NCBI GenBank assembly: GCA_026770595.1
Contig: MU634688.1
Span: 1 to 10,774, forward strand
Length of the DNA: 10,774 nt
Source of the DNA: Ochromonadaceae sp. CCMP2298
Taxonomy: Eukaryota > Sar > Synurophyceae > Ochromonadales > Ochromonadaceae
Direction: 5' to 3'
Shown here piece after piece: positions 8,830 to 10,774 of this stretch (positions are counted from its first letter, which is position 1; each line of letters starts with the position of its first letter). Position numbers and translations under genes: made by a program. Under the pieces are notes generated by a model, which was not told the origin of the DNA, did not search any database, and was given only the letters and a program-made list of their open reading frames with translations.

Positions 8830-10774
8830 ATGATTGCGACTGACGATACTGACCAGGCAGACACAGTTGGAGGAACTGTGGTCCCTGGTGCTAACGAGGT
8901 CCCTGGTGTGGAGACCCAGTCACCCGTTCCTAGCGCTCGGCAGCTGGAGCTCACGCCGCGGGAGGTGGGAGGGACAGGGTGTCAAGGCGGGGCAGGGGGG
9001 GTAGGGGGGGAGGCTGACACAGCAGCCTTCTGGAGCCCCCTGCTCTCCTCCCCGCCCGGGATAGAGGGAAAGGGAGGGGGAGAGGCCTCTGCCTCTTCCT
9101 CTGCCCAAAACAGCCCCAGAGGCACAGACACAGGCACAGGCACAGGCACAGGCATGGGAAAGGGGGGGCAGGTGCAGGGACAGGCACAGCAGCAGGGACA
9201 GTCGCAGGGACAGGGGCAGCAGCAGGGCCAGAGGAATCAAGCGGGACAGGGGGGACAGGGGGGACAGGGGGGAGCGCATGTGCTGCCCTCCGCCACCAGC
9301 AGCGCCTACCAACGCATCATCGGCAAACCCCAGACCAAACCCCAGACCCCCTCTAAACCGCAGACCCCCTCCTCCTCTTCCTCTTCTTCTAAGTCCCTGT
9401 CCCTGTCCCTCTCCCAAGGCGTGCTGAAGCTGTTCTACAGAGAGCCGGCAGACGAGAGGCAGATCCGGCACACCCTTAGGCAGTACAGACACCGCCTCTC
9501 GCAGGACCGAACCACCATCGCTAAGGCGGCGGCCAGGCACGCACAGCGGGTCATACAGCAATCCGCCGAGTTCGCTCAGCACGAGGGAAAACTAGGAACC
9601 TGGGGTCTGAAGTACGTACTGCCGCACTTTCGCGTGCAGGCGTGGTGCAGGCTGGGCAGGGCAGCATTAATAAGAGATCTGGCGGGGAAACTGGAGAGCG
9701 CAGTGGCTGAGCGGGAGCAGAAGGCAGCACTGTACCTGCAGGTGTGTACCCCAGCACCTTAGTATCGTAGCACCCTCATACCTCAGTACACTCACACACT
9801 AACATACTATACTATACTATACTCCCATAACACAATCATCCTACCTGCAGACGTTCGAGGAGAGCGGCAACAGGGCGGGACGATTCTCCCCACTAGAAGC
9901 CACAGCCTTCTGCGCCACCCCTGAGCAGCTGCTGGGCCGCGACTCGGAGCTGCTGTCCCAGTGCGAGCAGCTGCAGAGACTGGACAGCGTGTGCGCCTCC
10001 ACCACCAGGTACTGTATAATACTACTGTCTTTTAATACTTATCTCCTGCTATCTAAGTGTCTTTTTATACTTCTATCCTGCTCTGTTGCTGTCTTTTTAT
10101 ACTACCCCATTCCCCATTAATGGTTCTTTTTATCTCACTCCATTATCTCTGTCTTTTTATACTTCTATCTTGCTATATTACTGTCGTTTAGGCGGTTCCT
10201 GACTTACGAGGGCGAGTACCAGTGGCGGGACCGAGGAGTCAGGAAGAAGCAGCTGCTGCGCCTATTGAGGAGATACAAGACAGTGCCGGCCGTGCAGGAG
10301 CTGGGCTCTGTGATCGAGACCACTCTGCAGTGGGGGTCAGTTACATTAAAACCCTTATTTCCATACTGAAATATGCATTAAGCCCACGTTACTGCATTTG
10401 TTACATATTTTTCTGTATCAACTATTTTTTATTTTACATATTCTAATTCTTTCTTTCTTTTTTTAATCATATAATCACATATTGAATAGGGATTTCTGCA
10501 TGTGGATGGCTAGGCGGCAGCAGATCCTGAGACAGCTGGAGGACGAGTTTGCAGATTTTGTGGAGGACCAGAGGGAGAGGGAGGGACGACTCTTCTACAG
10601 GTACTAATTCCCTACTTCCTAATTCCCTACTTCCCTTATTCCCTTTTTTCTTGATACCTTAACACCCTCATACTTATATGTACAGGTGGCATCGGAGTTT
10701 ATTCAGAGCAAGGGAGAGGGAGAGAGAGAGGGAGAGAGAGAGGGAGAGGGAGAAGGGGGAGAAAGAGAAGGGGG
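8830..10774 (+). CDS. Unrecognised protein, disordered N-terminus and charged helical body (3' end outside window)
   Basis: I chose the ATG at 8830; the frame is open from 8722 but has no earlier in-frame ATG. Exons are 8830-9741, 9851-10008, 10192-10335, 10490-10600 and 10686 to the window end. All joins are GT-AG and keep frame, giving about 471 residues so far. Residues 1 to about 205 are low complexity: TGTGTG, Gln/Gly-rich (QGQAQQQGQSQGQGQQQGQ), GGQGGQGG, KPQTPS repeats and a serine run. From KLFYREP on, the sequence is rich in Arg, Glu and Gln with regular Trp/Phe/Leu, and looks helical (AWCRLGRAALIRDLAGKLE, YQWRDRGVRKKQLLRLLRRY, WMARRQQILRQLEDEF, FYRWHRSLFRARER). It then enters a long Arg-Glu repeat. 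The Trp-centred basic helices faintly recall centrin-binding or IQ-like repeats, but I cannot claim a match. No signal peptide is visible. Confidence 0.65.
9123..9275. repeat. Low-complexity coding repeats (CACAGG, GGACAGGGG units)
   Basis: CACAGG is repeated at 9123-9150 (Thr-Gly repeats). CAG/GGACAG-rich sequence follows to 9235 (Gln-Gly), then three GGACAGGGG copies at about 9244-9270 (Gly-Gln-Gly). The frame is open throughout. Such tracts commonly vary in length. Confidence 0.75.
9733..9850 (+). repeat. Intron 1 of the right-hand gene bounded by a 9-bp direct repeat
   Basis: The intron is 9742-9850 (109 bp). The exon end TACCTGCAG (9733-9741) is repeated exactly as the intron's last nine bases (9842-9850). 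The intron also has a TACTA run near 9803-9820. This matches the arrangement in protease intron 3 and PDS intron 3. Confidence 0.65.
10025..10190. repeat. Degenerate ~32-bp repeats in intron 2 of the right-hand gene
   Basis: The intron is 10009-10191. TGTCTTTTTATACTTCTATC-like units start near 10026, 10058, 10090 and 10150, with gaps and divergence in the third. The unit is T-rich and unrelated to the PDS intron repeat. Confidence 0.65.

Noticed and set aside
8920-9582. 220-residue - strand frame opposite the right-hand gene
   Set aside because: It is low-complexity Leu/Pro/Ser/Gly sequence antisense to the Gln/Gly-rich exon, whose frame continues across four in-phase introns.

Overview
This window looks like nuclear DNA of a photosynthetic eukaryote, most likely a heterokont (stramenopile) alga. 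GC-rich exons are split by short (about 105-210 bp) GT-AG introns full of CA/TG and C-rich simple repeats. The central gene is a plant/cyanobacterial-type phytoene desaturase whose N-terminus is a signal peptide followed by a transit-like stretch, as expected for import into a plastid of secondary origin. The lineage is inferred from protein features only; no species can be named.

Layout, left to right. (1) 1-737: non-coding, with a CRE-like TGACGTCA site and a compact 232-bp foldback element (95-bp arms, 93/95 identical, possible CACT target duplication). (2) 738-2598, + strand: remains of a secreted sedolisin / tripeptidyl-peptidase-1-like protease. Five exons are recognisable, but there are at least five frame breaks, and the gene stops at an abrupt change to AT-rich DNA before the catalytic-serine half. 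I call it a pseudogene. (3) 2599-3159: no gene seen. (4) 3160-3702, - strand: a 180-residue secreted protein with two seven-cysteine repeats of cystine-knot-like spacing. (5) 3739-4370, + strand: a possible three-exon gene for a 134-residue membrane protein, head-to-head with (4). (6) 4371-4869: intergenic, with short tandem repeats and G/C runs. (7) 4870-8259, - strand: complete phytoene desaturase (PDS), 11 exons, 595 residues, frame intact throughout. (8) 8260-8829: putative divergent promoter with a G-box and a TGACGT motif. (9) 8830-10774, + strand: an unrecognised protein with a disordered Gly/Gln/Ser-rich N-terminus and a charged helical body, running off the window end.

The most interesting signal is in the introns. 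In three different genes an intron ends with a copy of the exon sequence just before its donor (11/11, 13/14 and 9/9 bases). A fourth intron carries 20-bp inverted repeats (17/20) just inside its ends. Several PDS introns also share one minisatellite-like unit. Together these suggest recent intron gain by insertion of introner-like elements, supported only by the sequence patterns described here. The genes do not form an evident pathway; only PDS has a secure function (carotenoid synthesis).
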